Below, one piece after another: positions 34,239 through 43,146 of a stretch of 64,000 nt of DNA. Each line of letters opens with the position of its first letter. The first letter of the stretch is position 1. The notes beneath the pieces are model-generated. The model searched no databases. It saw nothing but the letters and a program-made list of their open reading frames with translations, and had not been told where the DNA came from. Position numbers and translations under genes: made by a program. This DNA is from CAWIHS01 sp963836005 (GTDB lineage: Bacteria > Pseudomonadota > Gammaproteobacteria > GRL18), in contig CAWIHS010000004.1 in the NCBI GenBank assembly GCA_963836005.1, forward strand, positions 558,001 to 622,000, read 5' to 3'.

Positions 34239-34733
34239 ATGAAAAATCGTTTATATCTGTTTTTTGTTCTGTTTGTTTTGTATAGTCCCACTGGTTTGGC
34301 CGATGATGTTATTGCCTCGAAAAGTATTGGCCTGGAGCTAGCCCAGGACATAGCTATGGCAACTGTACTGGCTTGCCGTAAACAGGGTTATCAGGTGAGC
34401 GCAGTGGTGGTTGATCGTAACGGGCTGGTAAGAGCAGCATTAAGAGATGATCTGGCTGCTAGTTTTACCCTGCAAATTGCTGAAGAAAAAGCCAATACTG
34501 TAATTATGTCAGGTATGGATTCAGGTGCATTTGTTAAAGCCAGGCAGGATATCAGACCAGAACTTAATCACATCACAGGCTTAATCATGATGCAGGGGGG
34601 AATTGCCATTAATGCTGCCGGTTATCGTCTGGGAGCGATCGGTGTGAGTGGAGCACCAGGTGGCGATAAAGATGAAGAGTGTGCAAAAAAAGGCCTGGAA
34701 AAATATATGGATAGACTGGAATTTATTGAATAA
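34239..34733 (+). CDS. Secreted GlcG/HbpS-type (DUF336) protein
   Basis: The ATG at 34239 is preferred to the GTG at 34227, which overlaps the AGGTG ribosome site. The 164-residue product has a signal peptide (cleavage near G-L-A-D) and then a single GlcG/HbpS domain with V-V-D-R-N-G, E-E-K-A-N-T and the closing G-G-I-A-I, G-A-I-G-V-S-G-A-P-G-G-D motifs. Exported members bind haem or other small ligands and occur near redox genes. Here it stands among lipoprotein genes; the ligand is unknown. Confidence 0.8.
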   Translation: MKNRLYLFFVLFVLYSPTGLADDVIASKSIGLELAQDIAMATVLACRKQGYQVSAVVVDRNGLVRAALRDDLAASFTLQIAEEKANTVIMSGMDSGAFVKARQDIRPELNHITGLIMMQGGIAINAAGYRLGAIGVSGAPGGDKDEECAKKGLEKYMDRLEFIE

Positions 34734-34936
34734 GTTTAAGCATTCAACAACTAAGATAAAAGCAGTCGTGATAGCCATTATGTTGTCTTTGTAAGCAATA
34801 AAACTGCGCTCACGTCGATGTTTTTGTCTGAGCAGCAGCACTGTGTTAGCCTTAATGAACACCTGTTTCATAATCGCCCTGAATGGGCACAAACCATTCA
34901 GTATTCCCGGAAAATTTATTAATCACAGGAAATCTC

Positions 34937-35485
34937 GTGAAAAATTCATTTCTATGTTTAATTTTTCTGGTTTTATTCTTTCTGACTGGTTGTCAGCCGA
35001 CGTTAATAAAATCAGCAGGGAAATATCAACCAGGCAGCAGTGATGCTTATTTAGTATTAACCAAATCTGTTGTTGTTCCTCCTAACTCTGCCAGAGCCTT
35101 TTTTCAGGGTGGAGAATTAATTCCTGATGCACAGCTCAATTTGTATGAAGTTGATTGTGAGCTTCAGATCAATACAGTACTCGAAAAACCACAGACTGTT
35201 CAGCCTGGAACATTTAGAATTATAAAGATAATCCAGGATCAAAGTCCGATTGTATCCTTGCAGCCGGTAATGTATGCCGCTCTTGGGTTTGGCTGGGGGT
35301 ATCAAAGTTCGCCCGTAGATATTAAAAAATTTTACACTTTCCGGCTGGAGGCAGAATCACAACCTCTGCTCAGAGCAGTTATTTGCCGTGGCGTCCAGGA
35401 TACCCCCTTTATGGCTGAGTTACCAACCCTCGAAGAAATGCAGGCTGCGGTGGGAGAATACATTCAGTTCAATTTATTAGAATAA
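34937..35485 (+). CDS. Putative lipoprotein
   Basis: A GTG at 34937 after CACAGGA (34924-34930) gives 182 residues with a clear lipoprotein signal (hydrophobic core, lipobox F-L-T-G-C, Cys about 18). Longer frames upstream lack a ribosome site. The mature part is predominantly beta, with Pro/Val-rich strands and two further cysteines (D-C-E and I-C-R-G). I do not recognise a family. It belongs to a same-strand run of small envelope proteins. Confidence 0.6.
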   Translation: MKNSFLCLIFLVLFFLTGCQPTLIKSAGKYQPGSSDAYLVLTKSVVVPPNSARAFFQGGELIPDAQLNLYEVDCELQINTVLEKPQTVQPGTFRIIKIIQDQSPIVSLQPVMYAALGFGWGYQSSPVDIKKFYTFRLEAESQPLLRAVICRGVQDTPFMAELPTLEEMQAAVGEYIQFNLLE

Positions 35486-35565
35486 TACATGGATAACTAA
35501 CCCATTGTAATTCAGTTGTTATCTTTGATAGCGTTCAAGTATTTTTTTCTTCCCAGGAAGATTCT

Positions 35566-36135
35566 ATGAAATTTAAATTTTTATTAGTAATTACTCTTTT
35601 ATATGTCAGTGGTTGCGCTTCGAATGTCAGCATTGACTATAATGAAAACATTTCCTTTGCTAACTATAAAACTTACCAGTTGATTAAACCTGATAATGCT
35701 AAAAACCTGAGTAATAAAAATCCTGAAGTAGATAATTCACTTGTTAGAGAACGAATAGAATCTGCTTTGCATGATCAGTTGCAGGCCCGCGGTTATGAAT
35801 TGTCTGATGAAGCGGATTTTTTTGTAACTTATTTTCTCCAGGTCAAGCAGGAGATTGAAACTAGAAATAGTGGCGTTTCAGTAGGTTATGGCAGCTGGGG
35901 TAGAAGAGGGGGAATCGGCATGCGCTATGGTTTCCCTGAGTATAATATTTCCACCTATGACCGGGGGACGTTAACCATTGACATTCTGGAACCAGCAGAT
36001 AAAACACTGGTCTGGCGAGGTTCAACCAGCCGTCGATTGAACAGGGCAGGGACAACACCGGAAAGTAATAATAAGATTGTGCAGGAAGTGGTGCATGAAA
36101 TTTTATCTGAATTTCCGCCAGGTGTACAAAACTGA
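35566..36135 (+). CDS. DUF4136 lipoprotein
   Basis: 189 residues with lipobox Y-V-S-G-C (Cys at 17) followed by the DUF4136 pattern: F-A-N-Y-K-T-Y near residue 32, V-R-E-R-I-E-S-A-L-H, L-x-A-R-G-Y-E, a Gly/Ser/Tyr-rich turn, T-L-T-I-D-I, and V-W-R-G-S near 152. DUF4136 proteins are widespread gammaproteobacterial outer-membrane lipoproteins of unknown function. Confidence 0.88.
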   Translation: MKFKFLLVITLLYVSGCASNVSIDYNENISFANYKTYQLIKPDNAKNLSNKNPEVDNSLVRERIESALHDQLQARGYELSDEADFFVTYFLQVKQEIETRNSGVSVGYGSWGRRGGIGMRYGFPEYNISTYDRGTLTIDILEPADKTLVWRGSTSRRLNRAGTTPESNNKIVQEVVHEILSEFPPGVQN

Positions 36136-36248
36136 GCTTAATATGACTGCTCTTATTACCTGCTATATCAGCTTGATATGATTTTGTTGCCAGCTTATGA
36201 TAGCTGTTGCGCTTTTAATGCCTTTATGAATCCCTTTGAGGACGTATT

Positions 36249-36605
36249 ATGATTAGAAAGTCTCTGTTATTTATTGTTTTATTTGCGTTTGTTCCTGTTT
36301 CGAATATTCCTGCTGCAAATCTGCAGTTTTTAAGATATAGTCCCGTCAGCCAGTTTACAGCGGCAGATTTTGAAATGATGGATACTGCTGGCAACAGCGC
36401 GTTAGAAAAAAATACCGATGGACAAGCTTCTAGCTGGAAGAATCCTGAAACCAGTAATTCAGGTTCGATTACGCCTCTCAGCACTGAGACCATTGATGGT
36501 AAACCCTGTCGTAAAGTAAAATTTATAAACCAGGCAAATAATCAATACGCAGAATCAGTTTTTACATTTTGTAAAATAGATAATGACTGGAAACTTTACA
36601 AATAA
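36249..36605 (+). CDS. Small secreted protein, surface-antigen-like C-terminus
   Basis: 118 residues; a GAGG ribosome site lies 7 bp before the ATG. The signal peptide ends near I-P-A-A-N. The C-terminal half (about 78-118) reads T-I-D-G-K-P-C-R-K-V ... F-T-F-C-K-I-D-N-D-W-K, with two Cys and a Trp placed as in the C-terminal module of RT0821/Lpp0805-type surface antigens. The match is by pattern only. Confidence 0.55.
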   Translation: MIRKSLLFIVLFAFVPVSNIPAANLQFLRYSPVSQFTAADFEMMDTAGNSALEKNTDGQASSWKNPETSNSGSITPLSTETIDGKPCRKVKFINQANNQYAESVFTFCKIDNDWKLYK

Positions 36606-36746
36606 TCGTAACTTATTGCGCAGCTGATATCAATCACGGTTTGTATCTTCACTGCATACGTATAGTCAGTGAAAATCCTCTACGCAAACATGTAATATAT
36701 TTGCTGGTTCTGAAGCCTGTGTAAAATTTCCCTGCAGAGAAATAAT

Positions 36747-37487
36747 ATGAATAAAACAGTTTTTTTCCTAATCAGTTTGCTAGTCTTCGCTACTGTCAAT
36801 GTCAATGCCAAAGCTCAGGAAATAACCATAGTAGCCAATATCTGGCCACCTTATGTGGATACGGCGTTACCCGGCAATGGTCTGGCCGTTCTGATTGTAA
36901 AAGAGGCTTTGCAGCGGGCAGGTTATACGCCAAAAGGGCGCCTGGAAAAATGGCAACGAGCCCTGGAGGGAACGGATCTTGGCGTTTATGAAGTCGTCGC
37001 TGCTATCTGGAAAAGCAAAGCTCGGGAAGAAAAATTATTGTTCAGTGATCCCTACCTGAAAAATAATATCGTTTTTATTGCTAAAAGTGACACTGTCTTT
37101 GAATACAATACCTACAGCGATCTTTATGGCTTGTTAATTGGCGTACTTAAAGATTATGCCTACGACGAAAAATTCAATAATGATCGCAGAATATTAAAGT
37201 TTGAAGCAGACCGCCTGATACAAAATTTACTGGCTGTTCAAAATGGTAAGCTTGATCTTGCAGTCGCTGATAAACGTCTGGCTATGTATGAATTAAAAAC
37301 TTATATGCCTAATGATCGGCAGAATTTTCGTTTTCTTAGCAAACCATTAGCCAATCGCCATTTGTATATAGCTGCTCCTAAAACTAACCCCGACAGCAAA
37401 ACCATTATTGACAATTTCAATAAAGCTCTGGCAGCTATGAAAAAAGATGGCAGCTATCAAAAAATTCTGGATGAATATACTTTTTGA
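36747..37487 (+). CDS. Periplasmic amino-acid-type substrate-binding protein (SBP_bac_3)
   Basis: 246 residues with a signal peptide (cleavage near A-K-A-Q) and the bilobal family-3 binding fold: W-P-P-Y near 34, G-L-A-V-L-I-V-K-E-A-L, F-S-D-P-Y near 102, and the closing N-x-A-L-A-A-M-K-K-D-G-S-Y-Q-K-I. No ABC permease is adjacent, so it may act as an orphan binding protein or sensor partner. It converges with gltS. Confidence 0.8.
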   Translation: MNKTVFFLISLLVFATVNVNAKAQEITIVANIWPPYVDTALPGNGLAVLIVKEALQRAGYTPKGRLEKWQRALEGTDLGVYEVVAAIWKSKAREEKLLFSDPYLKNNIVFIAKSDTVFEYNTYSDLYGLLIGVLKDYAYDEKFNNDRRILKFEADRLIQNLLAVQNGKLDLAVADKRLAMYELKTYMPNDRQNFRFLSKPLANRHLYIAAPKTNPDSKTIIDNFNKALAAMKKDGSYQKILDEYTF

Positions 37488-37559
37488 AGATTATTGCAAT
37501 CACCTTTTTATACCCATGTGTGTGCGCGGCGGCGTGAAGAATTGCATTGATTTTAAGAG

Positions 37560-38756
37560 TTAGGCGATCCAGTACAATAAAAACTCAATAATCCCTGCAT
37601 TAGCAATATCAATAAAAAATGCACCTACCAATGGCACGACAATAAAAGCACGCGGAGATGGGCCGAACCTTTCTGTTACTGCAGTCATATTGGCTACGGC
37701 GGTAGGTGTCGCTCCCATAACAAGGCCGGCATAACCTGATGTCATCACCGCTGCATCGTAGTTTTTTCCCAGCAGTCTGAACACTATAAAAATAGAGAAA
37801 AGGCTTATTGCCAGCATTTGTATCAGTAAAATACTGAGAATGGGTATTGCCAGCTCTAATAATGTCCAAAGCTGTAAACTCATTAAGGACATCGTCAGAA
37901 AAAGCCCCAGACTCAAATCAGAAATTAATGCCAGAGAAGCTGTGCCTTCAGGCCATTGCATGATGGGCAGCAGTTTGGGCAAGGTGTTAGTGAGAATTAT
38001 CCCTGAAAAAAGACATAATACAAAATCCGGCAGTTCTAAACCCCAATTCACTAGTAGGGGCTTAATTTGAATAGCCAGCCCAATAGCCAGAGCAATACTT
38101 AAAATAGAGATCAACATGGTATCCACATCAACCTTAGGATGCTCTTTTTCATAAGGAAAGCCAACCACCAGGGGATCATGACTTTGAGAATGCAGGTTAT
38201 GACGCTTGATCAGCAATTTAGCAATAGGCCCGCCGATCAATCCGCCAATCACCAGTCCGAAGGTGGCGCAGGCAACCCCAATCTCCATTGCATTGTATAT
38301 TCCATAATCCTCAATAAAGCGGGGTGCCCAGGCTATGGTCGTACCATGACCCCCGCTAAGAGAAACACTACCCCCCAGCAAGCCGACTACCTTATCCAGA
38401 CCAAGATTATGAGCAATTGAAATACCGATAAAATTCTGTATAAAAAGATAGATCACAGAGAGAGTTAATAATATCAGCAGCGCTTTACCGCCTTCTTTAA
38501 GAGTATTAAAACGTGCAGAGAGGCCAATAGTGGTAAAAAAAGTGATCAGCAGGATATCGCGGGTTTCCATATGAAAAATAAATGAGAAGCCAAATACCTG
38601 GTGGACGCACCAGAACATCAGGGCGGCCAGAATTCCGCCAGTGACCGGCTCCGGGATATTATAGTCACGAAAGAAGGCTATTTTCCGGTTAAGATATTTG
38701 CCCAGAAAAAAAATGAAAATTGCTCCGATAATGGTTTCCCTGGGGGTTAATTCCAT
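37560..38756 (-). CDS. gltS: Sodium/glutamate symporter
   Basis: The start at 38756 (M-E-L-T-P-R-E) is chosen because it follows a GAAGAGAG ribosome site and fits the family; the open frame extends 41 codons further without support. The 398 residues form about ten membrane helices with the duplicated GltS fold, including S-L-S-G-G-H-G-T near residue 130 and S-G-Y-A-G-L-V-M-G-A-T-P-T-A-V-A in the second half. GltS imports L-glutamate with Na+. It pairs by context with the sodium antiporter NhaA elsewhere in the window. Confidence 0.93.
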   Translation of the reverse strand: MELTPRETIIGAIFIFFLGKYLNRKIAFFRDYNIPEPVTGGILAALMFWCVHQVFGFSFIFHMETRDILLITFFTTIGLSARFNTLKEGGKALLILLTLSVIYLFIQNFIGISIAHNLGLDKVVGLLGGSVSLSGGHGTTIAWAPRFIEDYGIYNAMEIGVACATFGLVIGGLIGGPIAKLLIKRHNLHSQSHDPLVVGFPYEKEHPKVDVDTMLISILSIALAIGLAIQIKPLLVNWGLELPDFVLCLFSGIILTNTLPKLLPIMQWPEGTASLALISDLSLGLFLTMSLMSLQLWTLLELAIPILSILLIQMLAISLFSIFIVFRLLGKNYDAAVMTSGYAGLVMGATPTAVANMTAVTERFGPSPRAFIVVPLVGAFFIDIANAGIIEFLLYWIA

Positions 38757-39030
38757 AGATCTCTCTTCGCTACATGCTAGACTGGATTGAAAAAATGATA
38801 GCCAAATGGCATAGCCTTGATAATGCAATAATCGATAAATTAATTGTACACCAAATCTGCTGAAATATATCCCTGTCAAATAATAGTTAAGACTTTAAGT
38901 GAAACTGTAACTGGTTCTTGATATAGGACAAGAAAAAAAACCGGATAACTATTTTTCTATGAGAGAATTATGTATATTGCCTGAAAACAGCGGTCAGCTA
39001 TATGATGCAGACAGGATGCTAGTCAATAAG

Positions 39031-39146
39031 CTTAAATAACTCAGTTAAATCGTAACGAGAGCGATCACGGTGCTGACAGCGCATTATTTTACAGCGTATT
39101 CTGGTTTATTCGTAAGTCACCCGCGGGTGGCTCAAAATGTGCTGAA
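39031..39146. repeat. Degenerate inverted family-D MITE copy
   Basis: Read on the minus strand it follows the family-D sequence. On the plus strand, AGTTAAATCGTAACGAGAGCG matches the reverse complement AGTTCAATCGTAGCGAGAGCG, and TTTATTCGTAAGTCACCCGCGGGTG matches TTATTCGTAGCTACCCTACGGGTG. The far end is lost next to an 18-bp tandem repeat. The remainder of 38757-39318 holds no gene. Confidence 0.65.
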
Positions 39147-39158
39147 CAAGAGCCTTTT

Positions 39159-39245
39159 GCCAATCAAGAGCCATTAGCCAATCAATAGCCATTAGCCAAT
39201 CAATAGCCATTAGCCAATCAATAGCCATTAGCCAATTAATAGACA
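39159..39245. repeat. 18-bp tandem repeat, about 4.8 copies
   Basis: Units GCCAATCAATAGCCATTA repeat head to tail; the first and last carry substitutions. It is non-coding, 70 bp upstream of the NorE-like gene, and adjoins the degenerate family-D copy. Confidence 0.92.
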
Positions 39246-39318
39246 ACTTCAGAACCCTGGACACTCAAAGCAGATTTAATCGATTTATTCAGGATAAGGG
39301 GTTCATTCAAGGAATAGT

Positions 39319-39933
39319 GTGACTGACTCGATAGCGATGAAACACATCCCAACCGTCTCAGCATCAAACAGGACTGCAAAATACCACAAACTGGGTAATT
39401 TCGCTATCTGGTTTCTTATCTATGCAGAAATGACCGAATTTGCCTTTTTTTTTGTGGTGTTTTTAATTGGTAAAAGCCATTATCCCGACATCTTCTATGC
39501 TGGCCCAACACAACTCAATACCCCGGCAGGAACACTGAATACTATTTTTCTTATCACCGGTAGTTTTTTTGTAGCGCGCTCTATTTCAGCTATTCAGCAG
39601 GATGAGAGAAAAAAAACACTGATCTTTCTCTGGCTGACGCTTTTCATGGGTACGGCATATTGTATTGTCAAATTATGGGAATACAATTGGAATATCAAGT
39701 CGGGTTTTGATTCAACCACCAATTACTTTTTTGGGGTTTATTATTATCTGACCTTTAACCATTTTTTACATGTATTAATGGGCATGGCCGTTATTTTATG
39801 GATTACCGTTGGGATGCATCTGGGGTTTTACAATGCAAACCACCATGCCACCATGGAAAGCGCCGGTTTGTACTGGCATATGATTGATCTGGTCTGGATT
39901 GTTATATTCCCATTACTCTATGTATTGAGGTGA
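39319..39933 (+). CDS. NorE-like haem-copper oxidase subunit III family protein
   Basis: 204 residues from a GTG with AAGGA upstream. Five hydrophobic helices with subunit-III motifs: F-L-I-Y-A-E-M-T-E-F near 36, the T-F-N-H-F-L-H-V-L-M-G segment near 148, and Y-W-H-M-I-D-L-V-W near 186. The short form without the first two helices is typical of NorE, an accessory protein of nitric oxide reductase, rather than a cytochrome oxidase subunit. The next gene encodes a small NorF-like partner. No NorB or NorC gene is visible in the window. Confidence 0.82.
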   Translation: MTDSIAMKHIPTVSASNRTAKYHKLGNFAIWFLIYAEMTEFAFFFVVFLIGKSHYPDIFYAGPTQLNTPAGTLNTIFLITGSFFVARSISAIQQDERKKTLIFLWLTLFMGTAYCIVKLWEYNWNIKSGFDSTTNYFFGVYYYLTFNHFLHVLMGMAVILWITVGMHLGFYNANHHATMESAGLYWHMIDLVWIVIFPLLYVLR

Positions 39934-39938
39934 AAATA

Positions 39939-40226
39939 ATGACTTTAAATACACGCATAAACCTGACATGGTTAGTGTTAATGATATTGACCCTGTTCAG
40001 TGCAGCCATTGCTGAAAAAGCAGAACCAGGCAATGCCATCGTGATTATTATTTGTCTGATCATCTTAGTAAAAGGGTGTTTTGTGGTCGATGAATTAATG
40101 GGACTTCGCCGGGCGATGCCGGTGATCCGTTATTCTGTTTTATCTTATTTTGTGCTTCTTCCGGCTTTGATTGCATTGGTTTTCATTTATCCAGAGTTTT
40201 TAGCAAAAATTACCGCAATCAATTAA
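39939..40226 (+). CDS. NorF-like small membrane protein (COX4-type)
   Basis: The ATG at 39939 is favoured over the GTG at 39930 since the GAGG (39926-39929) is better spaced for it. The 95 residues contain three transmembrane helices with L-T-L-F-S-A, I-I-L-V-K-G and F-V-V-D-E-L-M-G-L, the pattern of prokaryotic subunit-IV/NorF proteins. It is co-transcribed with the NorE-like gene (5 bp between stop and start). After it, 40227-40524 shows no gene. Confidence 0.75.
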   Translation: MTLNTRINLTWLVLMILTLFSAAIAEKAEPGNAIVIIICLIILVKGCFVVDELMGLRRAMPVIRYSVLSYFVLLPALIALVFIYPEFLAKITAIN

Positions 40227-40524
40227 TCTGCTTTGTAGCAAAGCATGCAAGTTCTATTAGCCAAATTTAAACCTCTTTGAGCTAGATTAATATGGCAATA
40301 TCAGAAAGAAAGTATAAACAAATACCTGATTTTTTAATTAATCACTACCTGCATCCTGACACAAATTGCCCAACAAAATGTTCTTCTGCTAAATGAATAA
40401 TGCCGCGCAGAGGTATGAAAAATCAGTAAAATAAAATTTTATACTGCCGGGTAACCGCTAAAGAATATACACAGATTACTTAGTCTGTGCCTGAGGAAAG
40501 TCATTTATTGTTTCCCCCAGAAAT

Positions 40525-40640
40525 AAGTATTTAAGCATTTAAGTATTTAAGCATTTAAGTATTTAAGCATTTAAGTATTTAAGTATTTAAGTATTTAAGT
40601 ATTTAAGTATTTAAGTATTTAAGCATTTAAGTATTTAAGC
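40525..40640. repeat. 8-bp tandem repeat (AAGTATTT/AAGCATTT), about 14.5 units
   Basis: Fourteen octamers plus AAGC in a row. Units differ only at the fourth base (T or C), in the order T C T C T C T T T T T T C T. It is non-coding and lies about 180 bp upstream of the hemerythrin gene. The 40641-40800 stretch after it shows no gene. Confidence 0.95.
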
Positions 40641-40818
40641 AATAAAGTAGCGGTTAAAAAGCAGCCAGCTTCAATTTAACTCTGGCTAATTATTCTCCTC
40701 CAATATTCTTTTCCTGCTTGACTTTAAGCCAAACATCACCAACAATGAGCTTATGAAGACTAATGTTAATTTAGCATATTATTCCTTTATGGAACTTATA
40801 TTTTAGGAGGATGTACCA

Positions 40819-41256
40819 GTGATATCATTCAATGAATTAAATGAGCAAAATCATAAGATTGCAGAACTTTCAAAAGTTATACTTTATATGATACAGGATC
40901 GTTCTATGTGCGATACAGACATAACCTGCGATCTGTTTTTCAGTTACGTCAAGGAAGTTAAAGACCATCTTGACAGGGAAGAGCGTGAGTTATACAAACA
41001 ATTACTGACTCATAGTGATGCTGAAGTCAAAAATACGGCCACCAAATATTTGTCCGGTTCAGCTGATCTCAAACGTGTATTCAAAAGCTATTTGAAAAAA
41101 TGGTGCCGCAATAAAGAACTGCGTATTAAGGATCATGATCAGTTTGTAAAAGATACCAGGGATATGTTTGATATGGTTCAGGAGCGTGCTCTTGATGAAA
41201 CTGAAAACTTTTATCCCTTAGTCAGAAATGTGGCCGGTCCTCAGGTTGTGGCATAA
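40819..41256 (+). CDS. Hemerythrin-like (HHE) protein
   Basis: 145 residues from a GTG preceded by a near-perfect TAGGAGG ribosome site. Candidate di-iron ligands lie in E-Q-N-H12, D-H50-x3-E54 and D-H106-D, spaced as in a hemerythrin four-helix bundle. The C-terminal part has further Glu/Asp and a Y-P-L segment. Bacterial hemerythrins bind O2 or NO or help repair iron clusters. The nearby NorE/NorF-like pair suggests a link to NO, by context only. Confidence 0.8.
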   Translation: MISFNELNEQNHKIAELSKVILYMIQDRSMCDTDITCDLFFSYVKEVKDHLDREERELYKQLLTHSDAEVKNTATKYLSGSADLKRVFKSYLKKWCRNKELRIKDHDQFVKDTRDMFDMVQERALDETENFYPLVRNVAGPQVVA

Positions 41257-41347
41257 CAGCCTTGCGGCATATTGTGGCATAAGCATATTGTGGCATAAAA
41301 AGTTGCTGCATCGGCTGATTTCCAGCCGCTTATAAAAACTTAATTTG

Positions 41348-41372
41348 CGGGTGAGCACATTTTGTTCACCCG
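41348..41372. terminator. Hairpin between convergent genes
   Basis: CGGGTGA (41348-41354) pairs with TCACCCG (41366-41372) around an 11-nt loop. It lies between the hemerythrin gene and the convergent acetolactate synthase gene. The T-run is weak, so a terminator role is tentative. Confidence 0.4.
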
Positions 41373-41430
41373 TGAAAGTTTCTTCAGTGTTTAACTTCAC
41401 GAACAGCATACGTTGAAGCATACCATTTCA

Positions 41431-43071
41431 TTACAATATACAGGTTTTTTCCTGTAGCTTAATGTTTAGAATGGCGTGGTTTAATGAATAATCTACAGCC
41501 AGATCAATCAAGTGTACGCCGTCTGTTTGCAGACAGTGCTGTAACACAGTGCAGAACTTTTCTGCACTATCTGGTCTATAGCCAAGTGCTCCGTAGCTTT
41601 CAGCATATTTAACAAAATCCGGGTTGTTGAAATCAAGACCAAAATTTTCGAACCCCATGCCTTGCTGCTTCCATTTGATCATCCCGTAAGCGTTATCGTT
41701 GAGGATAATGACGGTAAGATTTAAATTAAGGCGAACAGCGGTTTCCATTTCCTGGGAATTCATCATAAAGCCGCCGTCACCGCACACTGCAATGACCTTT
41801 TTATCCGGATTGATTAATTTTGCAGCCATTGCGGACGGCAATCCTGCACCCATACTGGCCAGCGCGTTATCAAGCAGAAGGGTATTGGGTTGATAGCAAA
41901 GATAGTTGCGGGCAAACCAGATTTTATACACGCCATTATCCAGCGTCACGATGCCGTCATCAGGCATTTGCTCGCGGATAATATTAACTACCCGCTGAGG
42001 TAAAACCGGGAAACGATTATCCCTGGCATAGCGGGATAAATGCATATCCACTTCTTTTTTTATACTATTAAAATAAGCCAGTTCCCAGTTGCTATTATCT
42101 GTAATATTCTCTGCAATACGTTTTACCGAGGTAGAAATATCACCCACCACATTAAGCTGGGGAAAATAGACATTATCTACCCGATTGGGGAAAAAATTAA
42201 CATGGATGACTTTTTTTCCACCTTCTGCCATTAAAAAAGGCGGTTTTTCCATAATTTCATGACCTACATTAATGATCAAGTCAGCTCGGTCTATAGCACA
42301 ATGCAAAAAATCATGATTCGATAAAGCTGCTGTACCCAGGAACTGAGCATGGCGTTCATCCACGACTCCTTTTCCCATCTGGGTACTGAAAAACCTTATT
42401 CCAGTGGATTCAATGAAATAGGTGAGTGCCTGCTGGGTCTTTTTTCTGTTAGCTCCGGCGCCAATCAGCAATAATGGCATTTTGGAGGATTCAATCATTT
42501 TTGCTGCTGCAAGAATAGCGCCTTCATCGGCATCGGGACGATGGTAACTGACGACATTAAAAAGTCGTTCCTGCACTTCTTCTTCAGCAATATCTTCCGG
42601 TAATTCAATATGCACCGCCCCGGGTCTTTCTTCTTTAGCAATACGAAATGCTTCTCTGATGCAGGCAGGTACATTGTTACCGTTGACTATCTGGATCGTG
42701 TATTTGGTGATTGGTTTCATCATTTGAACCACATCAACAATTTGAAATTGACCCTGTTTGCTGTCCTTGATGGGTTTTTGTCCGGTGAGCATTAACATCG
42801 GCATACCGCCTAATTGCGCATAGGCTGCTGGGGTCACCAGATTTGTGGCACCCGGTCCCAGCGTTGACAGGCACACACCAGGCTTACCGGTCAGCCGACC
42901 GTAAGTTGCTGCCATAAAACCGGCACCCTGTTCATGGCGGGTTAAAATCAATTGAATTTTAGAGCCGTTCAGGGAATTAAGAAAATCAAGATTTTCTTCT
43001 CCAGGGATGCCAAATATATATTCAACCTGTTCATTCTCAAGGGCTTTAACCATTAAATCGGATGTTTTCAT
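41431..43071 (-). CDS. Acetolactate synthase-type TPP enzyme (second copy)
   Basis: 546 residues. The TPP-activating Glu is E47 in R-H-E-Q-G-A-G-F, and the pyrophosphate/Mg site is G-D-G-G-F-M-M-N near 440. I-F-G-I-P-G-E-E at the N-terminus and the absence of a neighbouring small subunit resemble catabolic or stand-alone acetolactate synthases rather than the biosynthetic IlvB at 50067. It condenses two pyruvates to acetolactate, or acts on a related 2-oxoacid. The gene is monocistronic, with a family-A element 75 bp upstream. Confidence 0.85.
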   Translation of the reverse strand: MKTSDLMVKALENEQVEYIFGIPGEENLDFLNSLNGSKIQLILTRHEQGAGFMAATYGRLTGKPGVCLSTLGPGATNLVTPAAYAQLGGMPMLMLTGQKPIKDSKQGQFQIVDVVQMMKPITKYTIQIVNGNNVPACIREAFRIAKEERPGAVHIELPEDIAEEEVQERLFNVVSYHRPDADEGAILAAAKMIESSKMPLLLIGAGANRKKTQQALTYFIESTGIRFFSTQMGKGVVDERHAQFLGTAALSNHDFLHCAIDRADLIINVGHEIMEKPPFLMAEGGKKVIHVNFFPNRVDNVYFPQLNVVGDISTSVKRIAENITDNSNWELAYFNSIKKEVDMHLSRYARDNRFPVLPQRVVNIIREQMPDDGIVTLDNGVYKIWFARNYLCYQPNTLLLDNALASMGAGLPSAMAAKLINPDKKVIAVCGDGGFMMNSQEMETAVRLNLNLTVIILNDNAYGMIKWKQQGMGFENFGLDFNNPDFVKYAESYGALGYRPDSAEKFCTVLQHCLQTDGVHLIDLAVDYSLNHAILNIKLQEKTCIL

Positions 43072-43146
43072 TACTTCACTCTAGTGAGTTATTCCAGATA
43101 CGCTGAGTAGGTACATTTTAAATATGATTATAAAGCTAAAAAGATA

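Noticed and set aside
39159..39245. Iteron-type replication or partition site
   Set aside because: No Rep or ParB gene nearby and the units are perfect slippage products; nothing supports an origin.
40525..40640. CRISPR array
   Set aside because: The units are 8 bp with no spacers; it is a simple tandem repeat.
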